NCBI RefSeq assembly: GCF_900107125.1
Contig: NZ_FNOU01000012.1
Span: 1 to 64,000 of the forward strand
Reading direction: 5' to 3'
Length of the DNA: 64,000 nt
DNA from: Eubacterium barkeri
GTDB taxonomy: Bacteria > Bacillota > Clostridia > Eubacteriales > Eubacteriaceae
This document shows, piece by piece, positions 7,966 through 17,509 of the stretch. Below the pieces are notes generated by a model that did no database searches, was not told the DNA's origin, and saw only the letters and a program-made list of their open reading frames with translations. Each line of letters starts with the position of its first letter. Position 1 is the stretch's first letter. The position numbers and the translations under genes are program-made.

Positions 7966-9810
7966 TTATGCTTTCTTGGCATTGATCATATCGCCGATGA
8001 TTTTAACACAGTCCTCTGGTGAGCTCCCCGGTCCAAAGAAGCCATCCATTCCCATGAAGGCACTGCCTTCCTTTTGGATTTTTTCTTCGAATTGACGGTG
8101 CTCTTCTTCCTTTTCGGCAATTCTGCCCCCAGCACAGACCACCATTTTATCCCGGAGACCCAATTCCTCCAGGCGCTTGCTGACCCGCGGGAAGAGCTCC
8201 ATACCCAGGCCCAGCAGATTGCTGACGCCCACGGCATCGGCACCCACCTCGGCGGCAACCTCAGCCACGCTTTCCGGCAGGTTCATCCCCCGGAGGTAGA
8301 CCACATCGTAGCCCGCATCCTGGAAAGCCTCCCGGATGACATTGATCCCATTGACATGGGCATCCGCACCAACGGTGGCCAGGACGATTTTTTCCGGACG
8401 AGTGGGGGCTTTTTCCACATGAACTTCCACATCCTCATCACTCTGGGCACAGCGGCTGGCATCCACCCCTAGGGGGGTGTAGCCCTTGACGTAGCGGGTG
8501 ATACCGTCTTTATCCCGGTTCACCACCACGTGGCGCTTTAAGTCCCAGCCGGCAGCCCGCTGGCTATCTAACACCCCGGCCTTACCGGCGGCAACGATGA
8601 GGTCGATGAGCGCCTCATCCGACCATTGCTTCCAGAAATCATCGGTCATGGCTTCTAAGGTCAGCCCTTCTAAATGGAGGGTGGCTTCCAGCACAGCCAG
8701 GGCTTCATCAATGATTTCAGCCTCCCGGGCGTCGATGACCGGAGACTGGATATCCGGATTGACCACATGGCCAAAGACATCCTCGGTCCCCCAGATGGCC
8801 TGGCCCATGGAATCCCCGGTGGGAATCCCCACGGATTCTGCGGCCTTGGGCCGGTAGAAATCGGCACCACCCAGCTTGGCGGTTACAGCCATCCGCGAGA
8901 AATGGGCCGCCTCTGCCACCAGGTTTCCCGGTGGGTTCTGGAAGGTTTCCGGCACGGCGATGATGGATTTACTGTGGCAGGCCTTGCGGAAGGCCCGCAT
9001 GACGGCCAGGTCGGCGTAGATATTGATACCGGCCACATTCATCTGGATAGCGGATAGCTCCCAGGGCAGTCCAGCGTGGACCGCCAGCCCTTCGGAGAGC
9101 AGGCACATGGCCAGAGCCATGCCGTCGGTGCCCCCGATGTTGTTGAGGTGCTTATGGGAATCCAGCTGGACGAAAATATTATTTTCTGCACAAATCTGGA
9201 TGGCCTTATAGCCATTGACCACTTTGGTCTTATAGTCGTGAATTCCCCGTCCCCCAAAGTGAACGTGGATCACCGGTCCGATATCCGTCCCATCAAAGCC
9301 TGCAATCAGGGCATTGATAATGGACAGATGGGGGGTATCCCCGGTGGCGTTAATCCGCACCGGATGCTTGGAACCACCGCCCATGGCGATAAATTCCCGC
9401 TCACCTATGGGTGTAATACCACCCTTTCCCCGGGATTGGTTGATGAGCTCCCGACCCTTCAAAGGATCGATATGTCGGGTGGCTTCAGCGTGGACAAAGT
9501 GGAAGAGGGTTTCATCAAATTTATCAGCATAAGCGTACATTTCCTGGGATTCCCCATAGGTTTCCTCTGCCGTATTCCGACCCAAAATGGGGTTCTGAAT
9601 CGGCCAGCCTCGTTCCTTTGCCTTTTTAGCCAGATCGTAAATCCGATAGCCGCTGCGAACTGTTCCAGCCACTTCCCGGGGATAGGGTGCCGGCAGTCCG
9701 ATCACCTCACCATTTTCATCCAAATCCGGCATTTCCACATCGAAGCAATCACTGTACGCCCGAACCGCTTCAATATCCTCTTTTATGATTCTTTTTGTTT
9801 TCTCTTGCAT
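7966..9810 (-). CDS. mgm: 2-methyleneglutarate mutase (adenosylcobalamin-dependent)
   Basis: The 614-residue mutase rearranges 2-methyleneglutarate to (R)-3-methylitaconate by a radical carbon-skeleton reaction. The C-terminal B12-binding domain has [11 protein letters not shown], placing the DxHxxG motif at Asp483, His485 and Gly488. His485 is the expected cobalt ligand. The lower part of the cobalamin domain is visible as GVSNLLGLG and VCAGGRI. The N-terminal about 460 residues form the substrate barrel. It is followed by mii with a 14-bp gap and preceded by the DUF1185 gene. Confidence 0.96.
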
Positions 9811-9895
9811 ACTCTCCTCATTCCACTCTCTTCAACATCTGATTCTCTATCTTTCAGCTTCCCTGGGAAACCCAGGGAAGCTAAATCATCTTACT

Positions 9896-10477
9896 TTACC
9901 GCAAGCCGTCTTCGCATTTCGCTTCTGCCATGGTCAGCCCACCGATTCTGGCATGGGGGCGTCCGCCATTGGAGAAGACCAGGGCTACGACGATTTCGTT
10001 ACACTTAGGAGCATCAGGAATCCGTACTTCCATTGCACCGTAGTGGGTCCGAACAAAGGCCGCATCCTTGAAATGCACCGGCACATCCAGGCTGGTTCCC
10101 GCAGGGCCAGATTTTTTAGCGGAAGGAATAATGGATTTCCCACCACCGATGGCTTCACGCATGGGCTTGCCCAGCTTGGGGTGCATGATGGCACCGGCAT
10201 GTTCTAACTCGCCATTGGATCCAACGATGGCGCCCTTGCCGTAGGTTTCAACGTGGCCATCTAAAATTTCTGCAGCAGCTTTGCTGAGATGTTCACCCAG
10301 CCATTCACCGATTTCGCTGAGTTCGCTTAAATCTTCAACGTACTTCCCAGCAAAAGGGTTTTCGATGACGGCAGCCACGGATACGGTTTTAATGGGTTGG
10401 TCTAATTCCTTAAAGCCTTCAAATTTAACATCTTCAATCGTTGTGACAATTTTTCTGATTTTCGGTTCTACAGCCAT
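9896..10477 (-). CDS. DUF1185 / amino-acid-synthesis family protein, function unknown
   Basis: The 193-residue protein resembles the DUF1185 (AA_synth) family. Conserved stretches include VAAVIENPFAGKYVEDLSEL, a YGKGAIVGSNGELEHAGA segment and RIPDAPKCNEIVVALVFSNG. No catalytic motif I can name is visible. There is no signal peptide or membrane segment. It lies between ena and mgm in the nicotinate operon with a normal start and spacing. All nine known enzymatic steps are covered by other genes, so this is an accessory protein or handles an unassigned side reaction. Binding of a pyridine-derived or formylglutarate-like compound would be a guess. Confidence 0.7.
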   Translation of the reverse strand: MAVEPKIRKIVTTIEDVKFEGFKELDQPIKTVSVAAVIENPFAGKYVEDLSELSEIGEWLGEHLSKAAAEILDGHVETYGKGAIVGSNGELEHAGAIMHPKLGKPMREAIGGGKSIIPSAKKSGPAGTSLDVPVHFKDAAFVRTHYGAMEVRIPDAPKCNEIVVALVFSNGGRPHARIGGLTMAEAKCEDGLR

Positions 10478-10509
10478 AATTATTTCTCCTTTATTCTAAA
10501 TGGTTTAAA

Positions 10510-11670
10510 TTATAAAATCTTTGCAGCTCTTTTTGCCGGTGGGGTGTTGCGGCTCTTGGTCACCACAGCCTCACCATCAATGAGGACCACGCTGATGCCA
10601 GGAATATCTCCAGCGGCAATGGCGCCCATGGCATCCTCTGCCACAGAGCCCAGAGGCGTATCCATGATGATGAGATCCGCTTCCTTCCCCGGTGCAATAA
10701 CCCCGGTATTGAGGCCATACACCGCTGTGGAATTCCCAGTAGCCATGCACACGGCAACTTCAGGATCGATATCCGACATAGAAGCAATCTGGCACATGTT
10801 GCGCAGGATACCCAGGGGAATGAGACCCGTACCTGAGGGGGCATCGTTTCCGAAAATTACCCGGCCAAGCTGTCCCTTTTCTGCAGCCCGTCTGGCCACA
10901 TAATCTGCAATTTTAGGATTCCCACACTGGACGATTTCCATGGCAAAATCTGTTTCATCCATGATGCGGTCCACTTCCTGAACAGAAATGGCCGTAGGGC
11001 CGCCATTGATATGGGAAACCACATCGGGTTTGGTTTTAATGACATCATCCGCCGTAACGGTAGAGCTTCCTGGAATGGAGGTCCCACCGGTATGCATCTG
11101 CACCTTAAAGCCATGTTTATGGGCCCATTCCACCATGGGAGCGGCATCTTCCGGGTTCTTAATAGTCCCCAGACCGACTTCTCCAACGATCCAGACCCCT
11201 TCCTTCTTCATTTCGATAAAATCTTCTTCCGTCAGTCCTTTTTCCAGAATAACGGCGCCACCGTGGACCTTCACACCCGCCGGACGGGCATTATAGTAGG
11301 ACTTAGACAGGGTGATGGCCAGGGCCTTGGTCCCTGCGGCATCCTTGGGGCGTCCCGGGAAATGGGGAGATCCTGCGGAAATCATGGTAGTGACCCCGCC
11401 ATGCAGGGCGCTGCTGATGAAATCCATGGTTTTCTGACGGGGGGCGTAATCCCCACCGCTAACATGGACATGGGTATCAAGCAACCCAGGAGTTACCGTA
11501 GAACCTGCGGCGTCAATGATGGTGGCATCACCCGCATCCTTCATCAGCTCTTCACCGCCAATGGCAGCAATGAGGCCGTCTTCCACAACAATAGTGTCGG
11601 CTTGCAGCACGGGGCTTTTGATGTCGCCACTTACAATTTTTCCAATGTTTTTGATAATTGTTTTACTCAT
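10510..11670 (-). CDS. ena: Enamidase (1,4,5,6-tetrahydro-6-oxonicotinate hydrolase)
   Basis: This is a 386-residue amidohydrolase-superfamily enzyme with a binuclear Fe/Zn site. It hydrolyses tetrahydro-6-oxonicotinate to ammonia and (S)-2-formylglutarate, opening the ring. Metal-ligand motifs visible are LLDTHVHVSGG (HxH), later histidines in VQMHTGGTS and VSHINGGPTA, and the late aspartate in FGNDAPSGTG. The N- and C-terminal beta-sandwich segments (IIKNIGKIVSG and PGKEADLIIMDTP) are typical of imidazolonase/dihydroorotase-like members. It follows the PTS-like membrane gene and precedes the DUF1185 gene. Confidence 0.95.
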   Translation of the reverse strand: MSKTIIKNIGKIVSGDIKSPVLQADTIVVEDGLIAAIGGEELMKDAGDATIIDAAGSTVTPGLLDTHVHVSGGDYAPRQKTMDFISSALHGGVTTMISAGSPHFPGRPKDAAGTKALAITLSKSYYNARPAGVKVHGGAVILEKGLTEEDFIEMKKEGVWIVGEVGLGTIKNPEDAAPMVEWAHKHGFKVQMHTGGTSIPGSSTVTADDVIKTKPDVVSHINGGPTAISVQEVDRIMDETDFAMEIVQCGNPKIADYVARRAAEKGQLGRVIFGNDAPSGTGLIPLGILRNMCQIASMSDIDPEVAVCMATGNSTAVYGLNTGVIAPGKEADLIIMDTPLGSVAEDAMGAIAAGDIPGISVVLIDGEAVVTKSRNTPPAKRAAKIL

Positions 11671-11762
11671 AACAGTTCCTCCATTATATTTTCATGGGTA
11701 ATGACCCGTGAATGACTCAGTTGTTTTTTTCCCATGGCTTGTGCCCCAGCCAGTGTGTGGCA

Positions 11763-12911
11763 TCAACCCATGTCAATTTTTAAATCATCTTTTTGAATCC
11801 AACCAATTTTACGCAGGGGAATGGCAACGGCCAGAGTCAGTATTGCCGGCAGCACGAAGGAGATTAGAATCAAGCCGATCCAATCCCAAGCACCTGCCTG
11901 CACAGCGGCTTCACCCAGGGCCAGGGCATTTTCTGAAGGTGAGGCCCAACCGGTGATTACTCCGATTTGACCGACGAGGCCAGAAGTTCCCATTCCGGAC
12001 GATACCGGGGCACCATTCATTTTCAGCTTAAAGATGCAAGTCGCAATAGGACCCGTAATGGCCGAAGCCACAATGGGTGGAATCCAAATCTTCCAATTCC
12101 TTAAAATATTAGGAACCTGAAGCATACTGGTCCCAATCCCCTGGGCGATGAGTCCCCCAAAACCATTTTCAGGATAACTCATGACCGCAAAGCCAACCAT
12201 CTGGGCACAGCATCCTGCTACTCCAGCCCCACCGGCTAAACCCACAAGGCCCAAGGCCGCACAAATGGCCGCCGAGCTGATGGGCAAGGTCAGACAGATC
12301 CCGCAAATCACCGAAACCAAAACGCCCATGATGAAGGGCTGGAAATCCGTGGCCCACATAATGGCAAAGCCGATGCTGCTGGCCGCCGCACCAATGGCTG
12401 GTGCAATGGCCATGGCGATGATGATCCCCCCGGCAATGGTCACAAAGGGTGTCACGATGATGTCGACCTTTGTTTCCTTCGAAACAATTTTTCCAAGTTC
12501 TGCTGCCAAAATGGCAACCACCAGCACGGCCATTGGGCCGCCGGCCCCGCCAAGCTTATTGGTGGCTTGCCCAACGGCTGCCAGTGAATATAAAACCAGG
12601 GGTGGTGCCTGCAACGCGTACCCAATGGATATAGCCATGGCACAGCCGGTCACCGAGGTTGCAAATCCCCCGATTTCCACCAGCTTCACCGCCATATAAT
12701 CCAGGGTTGATACATTCGTTGCCGTGGCCAGATCCAGGGTGGAATTCCCGATATTCTGACCGATGGTGGTAATGATCGTCCCGATGAGGAGCGATGCGAA
12801 TAGCCCGAGGGCCATTGCAGAAAGCGCATCGATGCCATATCGCTTAAACGAGATAATGACATTCTTTTTCTCCAAAAACCGTAGGACTGCGTTTTTCTCT
12901 TTGTTTTCCAT
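11763..12911 (-). CDS. PTS_EIIC_2-family integral membrane protein, candidate nicotinate transporter
   Basis: The 382-residue, strongly hydrophobic protein has about ten membrane segments and resembles the PTS_EIIC_2 family, which includes PfoR-like proteins. No EIIA or EIIB domain is attached or encoded nearby. The start is ATG 12911 (MENKEKNAVLRF) behind AGAGAGGGAA. An upstream in-frame start at 12938 has no site. It lies inside the nicotinate operon between ndhM and ena and is the only membrane protein there. Uptake of nicotinate, or export of a product, is inference from position only. Phosphotransfer activity seems unlikely. Confidence 0.7.
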   Translation of the reverse strand: MENKEKNAVLRFLEKKNVIISFKRYGIDALSAMALGLFASLLIGTIITTIGQNIGNSTLDLATATNVSTLDYMAVKLVEIGGFATSVTGCAMAISIGYALQAPPLVLYSLAAVGQATNKLGGAGGPMAVLVVAILAAELGKIVSKETKVDIIVTPFVTIAGGIIIAMAIAPAIGAAASSIGFAIMWATDFQPFIMGVLVSVICGICLTLPISSAAICAALGLVGLAGGAGVAGCCAQMVGFAVMSYPENGFGGLIAQGIGTSMLQVPNILRNWKIWIPPIVASAITGPIATCIFKLKMNGAPVSSGMGTSGLVGQIGVITGWASPSENALALGEAAVQAGAWDWIGLILISFVLPAILTLAVAIPLRKIGWIQKDDLKIDMG

Positions 12912-12957
12912 AGTGTTTCCCTCTCTAATTGTTAACATTAATGGATTGTATTCAGTT

Positions 12958-13950
12958 TTATTTTTCTTGTGCCTTTACCGCTGCCACAATGTCTTTCGGC
13001 ATAATGGGGGTATGGGTGAAACGTGTACCCAGGGCATCTTCAATGGCGGCAACGACCGCCGGAATCATGGGAATCAGGGCCGGTTCGCCCACACCCTTTG
13101 CACCGAAGGGTCCTGGTCCGCCTTCGCTTTCTACCAGGATTGAATGGATCTCTGGCACGTCCCGGTTGGACGGAATGATGTATTTCGACATGGACGGGTT
13201 CTTAATGGCACCATTTTTAGTATTGACTTCAATTTCCTCCATGAGGACGAAGCCCTGGCCCATGGTGACCCCCCCTTCGATCTGGCCCTCGACCATGGAT
13301 CGGTTGATGGGAGTTCCCACATCGTGGGCGGAAACCACCTTAAGGACATCCACCTCCCCGGTTTCCGTATCCACTTCCACCTCAGCAATGGTCGTGGCAT
13401 AGGAGTAAACCTCAAAGGGAATACCAGACATATTCTCTGGAGCCAGGCCCGTTGTGTTAGGGTTATAGGACCCTGCACCGACAGCCATCCGTCCAGCGGC
13501 TTTCATGGCTGCCATGAGCTCGCCATAGGTCATGCTTCGCTCTGGATCTGCAGTGATAAAAACGGTGTTGTCTCTGAAGCTCAGCTCCTCAGGGGCACAA
13601 TCCAATTTTTCCGCTGCGGTTTTAGCCAGGGTTTCCTTGGCCTGGCGGCAAGCCAGAATAACGGCGTTTCCGGTGATAAGGGTTTGTCTGGAAGCTGACG
13701 TTGCCCCACCATCCGGGGTGACCATGGTATCTCCCCAGGTCACATGAATTTTTTCATAATCAAGTCCAAGCTCTTCAGCGGCGATCTGGGCCATGGCCGT
13801 CCCACTTCCCTGTCCGATATCCGCCGCACCAAACATCACGTTGGCGGAACCATCTCCGTGGATCTCCACGAAGGCAGCTGCAGGGTTGGGCAGGCCCGTA
13901 TTCCCGATGCCGTACCACATACTGCCCACACCTTTACCGCGTTTTTTCAT
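12958..13950 (-). CDS. ndhM: Nicotinate dehydrogenase, medium molybdopterin subunit
   Basis: This 330-residue protein is the C-terminal half of a xanthine dehydrogenase-type molybdopterin subunit, encoded separately. Motifs include [28 protein letters not shown] and the catalytic-glutamate region [12 protein letters not shown] near the C terminus. With NdhL it forms the molybdenum site, which in E. barkeri also has a labile non-selenocysteine selenium. It hydroxylates nicotinate to 6-hydroxynicotinate with NADP+. The reading frame starts 17 bp before the ndhL stop in a different frame. Both ends look intact, so this is a true gene split and not a frameshift. Confidence 0.95.
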
Positions 13951-15211
13951 AACCCATCACCTCCACTGCTTTTTCTCTGGCTTTTTCCAGTGTTTCGATT
14001 AAGCCGACGCTGTTTTCCAGAACTTGTCCGGTGGCCAGCTTCGCTCCGACCTGATGCGCATTGAGAATCCGGATATCAATGGGGTCCATTCCCAGGGCCT
14101 TGGCCAATGCATTCATCTGTCCCTCATGACATACCGATGCCTGGGGAACACCAAATCCCCGGAAGGCACCGCTCATGGGATTATTGGTATAGACAAATTT
14201 AGCATCTACCCGTACATTGGGCACCACGTAGGGTCCCATGCAATGCACCGTTGCCCGGGTGATAACCGCCGGTCCGTAGGAGGCATAAGCCCCGGTATCC
14301 CCAAACATTTCAACCTGTACCGCCTGGAGTCGTCCATCCTTGGTCGCTCCGGTCTTACAATGCATGGTCATGGGGTGACGCTTGGATGAGACCGTCGTGG
14401 ATTCCTCCCGGGAGCGAACCATCTTCACGGGCTTTTTGGTGTGGTAAGTCAGCAGGGCGCAATGGCACTGAACCGAAAGGTCCAGCTTCCCGCCAAATCC
14501 ACCGCCAGTGGTGGCCTGGATAATCCGGACCTTACTGTTGGGCAGAGCCAGCATTCCAGCAACCTCTCCCCGGTCATAATGGGGATTCTGGGTCGACACC
14601 ACAACGGTGAGCATTCCCTCATTGTCGTAATAGGATACGCCGGCATCGGGCTCGATGAACATATGGGTCAGACGATGGGTGGAATAGGTATCCTCCACAA
14701 CGATATCACATTGTTTAAAGGCAGCATCCACATCCCCGTATTCCAAATGTTTGACCTGGTGAATATTGGTGTCGCCATGGATGGCCGGGGAGTCTTCTTC
14801 TAAGGCCCGCTCCATGGTGAAAATCCCTTCCAGCTCCTCGTATTCGATGGTGATGGCATCCAGGGCTTCCTGAACCAGGTCCGGGGTCTGGGCGGCCACT
14901 ACGGCAATGGCATCGCCATACCGGCGGACCTTATCATCCACCAGGCAAGGCTCATCCTTTATAATAATGCCAAATCGATTCTTTCCTGGAATGGCGTGGT
15001 AGTCTAACACCGCTTCCACACCGTCAATGGCCCGGGCTTTGGAAAGGTCCAGGGATACAATTCTGGCATGGGGTACGGTACTTCGAAACACCCCAGCGTA
15101 GAGCATATCCGGGAAGGAATAATCCGCCGCAAATTTAGCGGTGCCCATCACTTTTTCCAGGGAATCAACCTTGACCTTGTTTTTTCCAAGTACTTGATAG
15201 TCCTTTCCCAT
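13934..15211 (-). CDS. ndhL: Nicotinate dehydrogenase, large molybdopterin subunit
   Basis: The 425-residue protein is the N-terminal portion of a xanthine dehydrogenase-like molybdopterin protein. It has the a/b hammerhead region (residues about 15-125) and the motifs [11 protein letters not shown] and [11 protein letters not shown]. Its partner NdhM supplies the rest. The ndhS stop and ndhL start share a base, and ndhL overlaps ndhM by 17 bp, so the four subunits are tightly coupled. It catalyses the first step of the pathway, hydroxylation at C6 with water as oxygen source. Confidence 0.95.
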
Positions 15212-15705
15212 CAGGCGCCCTCCTTCATCCTCAGTTCGCGCATCCGTTCCACGGCGTAGCGCACAGCAGCGTGAATTTTAATATAGCCCGTACAGCGGCA
15301 CAAATTACCTGACATGGCCACCGTGATTTCTTCATCCGTGGGATCGGGGTTCTTATCCAGAAGGGCCTTGGCCGTCAGGATCATCCCCGGGGTACAATAC
15401 CCGCACTGGACAGCCCCAGCTTCCAGAAAACATTGCTGCAGCAGGCTGGGCTTGCCATCCTCTGCCACCCCTTCCAGGGTAATGATGGTGGATTCGTCAG
15501 CCTGTCCAGCCAACATACAGCAGGTGGTTACCGGATCGCCATTGAAGATGACAGTGCAGGCCCCACATTCCCCTTCGGAGCAGCCCTCTTTCACGCTGGT
15601 CAGTCCAAAATCCTCCCGAAGAAGATCTAAAAGCCGTTTGTTGGGTTCAGTCACGATGCTCCGTGCCTCCCCATTGAGGTTAAGATTAATGGTGATTTTA
15701 TTCAT
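15211..15705 (-). CDS. ndhS: Nicotinate dehydrogenase, small [2Fe-2S] subunit
   Basis: The 164-residue iron-sulfur subunit carries two [2Fe-2S] clusters. The plant-ferredoxin type cluster is seen as EGCSEGECGACTV with a following CC. The alpha-helical type is seen as CGYCTPGM and LCRCTGY. It passes electrons from the molybdenum centre to FAD in NdhF. Length and motif order are normal for the CoxS/XdhC-type family. It overlaps ndhF upstream by 8 bp and ndhL downstream by 1 bp. Confidence 0.95.
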   Translation of the reverse strand: MNKITINLNLNGEARSIVTEPNKRLLDLLREDFGLTSVKEGCSEGECGACTVIFNGDPVTTCCMLAGQADESTIITLEGVAEDGKPSLLQQCFLEAGAVQCGYCTPGMILTAKALLDKNPDPTDEEITVAMSGNLCRCTGYIKIHAAVRYAVERMRELRMKEGA

Positions 15706-16588
15706 TGCATCCCCCTTCTAATTGATCCAGAATGTCCACAAAAAGCTTTTTAAAGACGCCCTGGACACTTTCTTTTTTATACAGCACAGAGGGACGGGCC
15801 CGGGCCATATCGTACACGGTGTCGTGGAGAATGGGAAGGGTGGCTTCCATGGTTTCCATGGTCAGGGGTGCCCCCACCAGCATTTCCTCGGCCTGTTTAA
15901 AATGGAGGGGATAACGGCCAATACAGCCACCCCGCATGGATGCCCAGGTACACACCCCAGCGTCATCCACCTTAACGGCCATACCGCCTCCGATGACGGA
16001 GATCGCCAGGGATTTCCGCTTGGCCAGTTTGTAGAAGGCACTGGCACTGTGGGCATCCGGGCGGTCGATGATGACCTCGGTCATGATCTCATCAGCTTCC
16101 AGAGCATTGCGCCGTTTGAAGCCCTCTCCATCGAAGAAATCCGTCAGCTTCATCTGCCGGGTGCCCCGGACGCTTTCCAGCACCACCGTGGCATCCAGTG
16201 TCGTCATGGCAGAGACCCCGTCCCCAGCCACGGAGGAGGTGGATAAATTCCCGCCGATGGTTCCCAGATTCCGGATTTGGGGGGAACCCACCTGGCTGGC
16301 GGCTTTATACAGAGCCCGGACATGGGAGCGGATAAAGGGATGGTTTTCAATTTGGGTAAAGGTCGACAGCGCACCGATATGAATGGTGTTTTCCTCTACC
16401 CGGATGTATTCCAGCTCTTTAAGCTTCTTAATATCGATCACCACATCCGGCTTTTCCCAGCGATCATTGATTTCAATGACCAAATCTGTCCCTCCTGCAA
16501 TGATTGCCGGGGGAACATCCTTATACTGATGCAAAAGGCCTTTTGCTTCCTCTAAGGTTTTAGGGGCGAAAAATTCAAAGTCTTTCAT
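15698..16588 (-). CDS. ndhF: Nicotinate dehydrogenase, FAD subunit
   Basis: The 296-residue protein is a CoxM-type FAD subunit. FAD-binding motifs are IIAGGTDLVIEIND (about residues 29-42) and TIGGNLSTSSVAGDG (about 110-124). It receives electrons from NdhS and reduces NADP+. It starts directly after the hgd stop, with no gap, and overlaps ndhS. The resulting NADPH can supply the downstream ferredoxin- and NADH-dependent steps only after conversion, for which nfnA at the end of the cluster is relevant. Confidence 0.95.
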   Translation of the reverse strand: MKDFEFFAPKTLEEAKGLLHQYKDVPPAIIAGGTDLVIEINDRWEKPDVVIDIKKLKELEYIRVEENTIHIGALSTFTQIENHPFIRSHVRALYKAASQVGSPQIRNLGTIGGNLSTSSVAGDGVSAMTTLDATVVLESVRGTRQMKLTDFFDGEGFKRRNALEADEIMTEVIIDRPDAHSASAFYKLAKRKSLAISVIGGGMAVKVDDAGVCTWASMRGGCIGRYPLHFKQAEEMLVGAPLTMETMEATLPILHDTVYDMARARPSVLYKKESVQGVFKKLFVDILDQLEGGCNE

Positions 16589-17494
16589 CTATTGCCCTCC
16601 TGAAACTGAAACGCCGGTCATCTGCTCCCATACCTTAATGACCGCTGACATATCCTCCCGGCCCAGACCCATAGCCCGTCCGCCTTCGAAAATTTGGGTC
16701 GCCATGGCGGTCATTGGCAGGGGGACATTTCCCTCCTTACCAGCCTCCAGGGCCAGGCCTAAATCCTTATGCTGGAGATCCATGGCAAATCCCCCTGCAA
16801 AATCACCGCTCATGATGAATTTTTCCATCTTCGCTTCCATAGCATAGCTTCGGCCTGAGCTTTTCCCGATGATTTCCTGCATGGTTTCTGGTTTTAATCC
16901 ACATTTCACCCCAAGGACCAGCGCTTCGGCCAGGCTGGCCATATTACAGCCGAGAAGCAAGTTGTTGACAATTTTCACCGCATCCCCTGCACCCGTATCC
17001 CCCACATGATAAATATCTTTACCAATAACAGAAAGGACGGGCTGTATTTTCTCAAAGACCGCTTCTGAGGCCCCCACCATAATGGTCAGGGTTCCAGCTT
17101 CGGCCCCCTTGGTTCCGCCGCTTACCGGGGCATCCACATAATCGATACCCTTTTCTGCAGCGACCTTGGCCATTTTCAAGGTGGAAGATGGGGACACGCT
17201 GCTCATATCCACAATGACCGTCCCGGCTTTACAAGCCGAAAGGACTCCCCCAGGCCCATTCATGACGGTTTCTACAATCCCGGCATTGGGCAAAGAGGTA
17301 AAAATAATATCCGAAGCAGCAGCAACCTTCTGATTATTTTCACAGGCTTGGGCCCCCTGGGCCACCACGGCAGCCACATTGGCTTCCATCAGATCGAAAG
17401 CATACACCGTAACCCCCTCTTTGAGGAGGTTGATTGCCATGGGTTTTCCCATGGCCCCTAACCCGATAAATCCAATTTTAATTGATTTTTCCAT
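16589..17494 (-). CDS. hgd: 2-(Hydroxymethyl)glutarate dehydrogenase
   Basis: The 301-residue enzyme belongs to the 3-hydroxyisobutyrate/6-phosphogluconate dehydrogenase family and reduces (S)-2-formylglutarate to (S)-2-(hydroxymethyl)glutarate with NADH. The Rossmann motif GFIGLGAMGKPMAINLL lies at the N terminus. The substrate motif DAPVSGGTKGAE is near residue 120, and the catalytic-lysine helix GAGDAVKIVNNLL near 170. It lies between the UPF0280 gene and ndhF. The length is that of the family. Confidence 0.96.
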   Translation of the reverse strand: MEKSIKIGFIGLGAMGKPMAINLLKEGVTVYAFDLMEANVAAVVAQGAQACENNQKVAAASDIIFTSLPNAGIVETVMNGPGGVLSACKAGTVIVDMSSVSPSSTLKMAKVAAEKGIDYVDAPVSGGTKGAEAGTLTIMVGASEAVFEKIQPVLSVIGKDIYHVGDTGAGDAVKIVNNLLLGCNMASLAEALVLGVKCGLKPETMQEIIGKSSGRSYAMEAKMEKFIMSGDFAGGFAMDLQHKDLGLALEAGKEGNVPLPMTAMATQIFEGGRAMGLGREDMSAVIKVWEQMTGVSVSGGQ

Positions 17495-17509
17495 TGTTCC
17501 ACTCCATCT

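Noticed and set aside
13934-13950. Frameshift splitting one molybdopterin subunit gene
   Set aside because: The two-subunit form is the known arrangement for this enzyme, and both new ends look natural.
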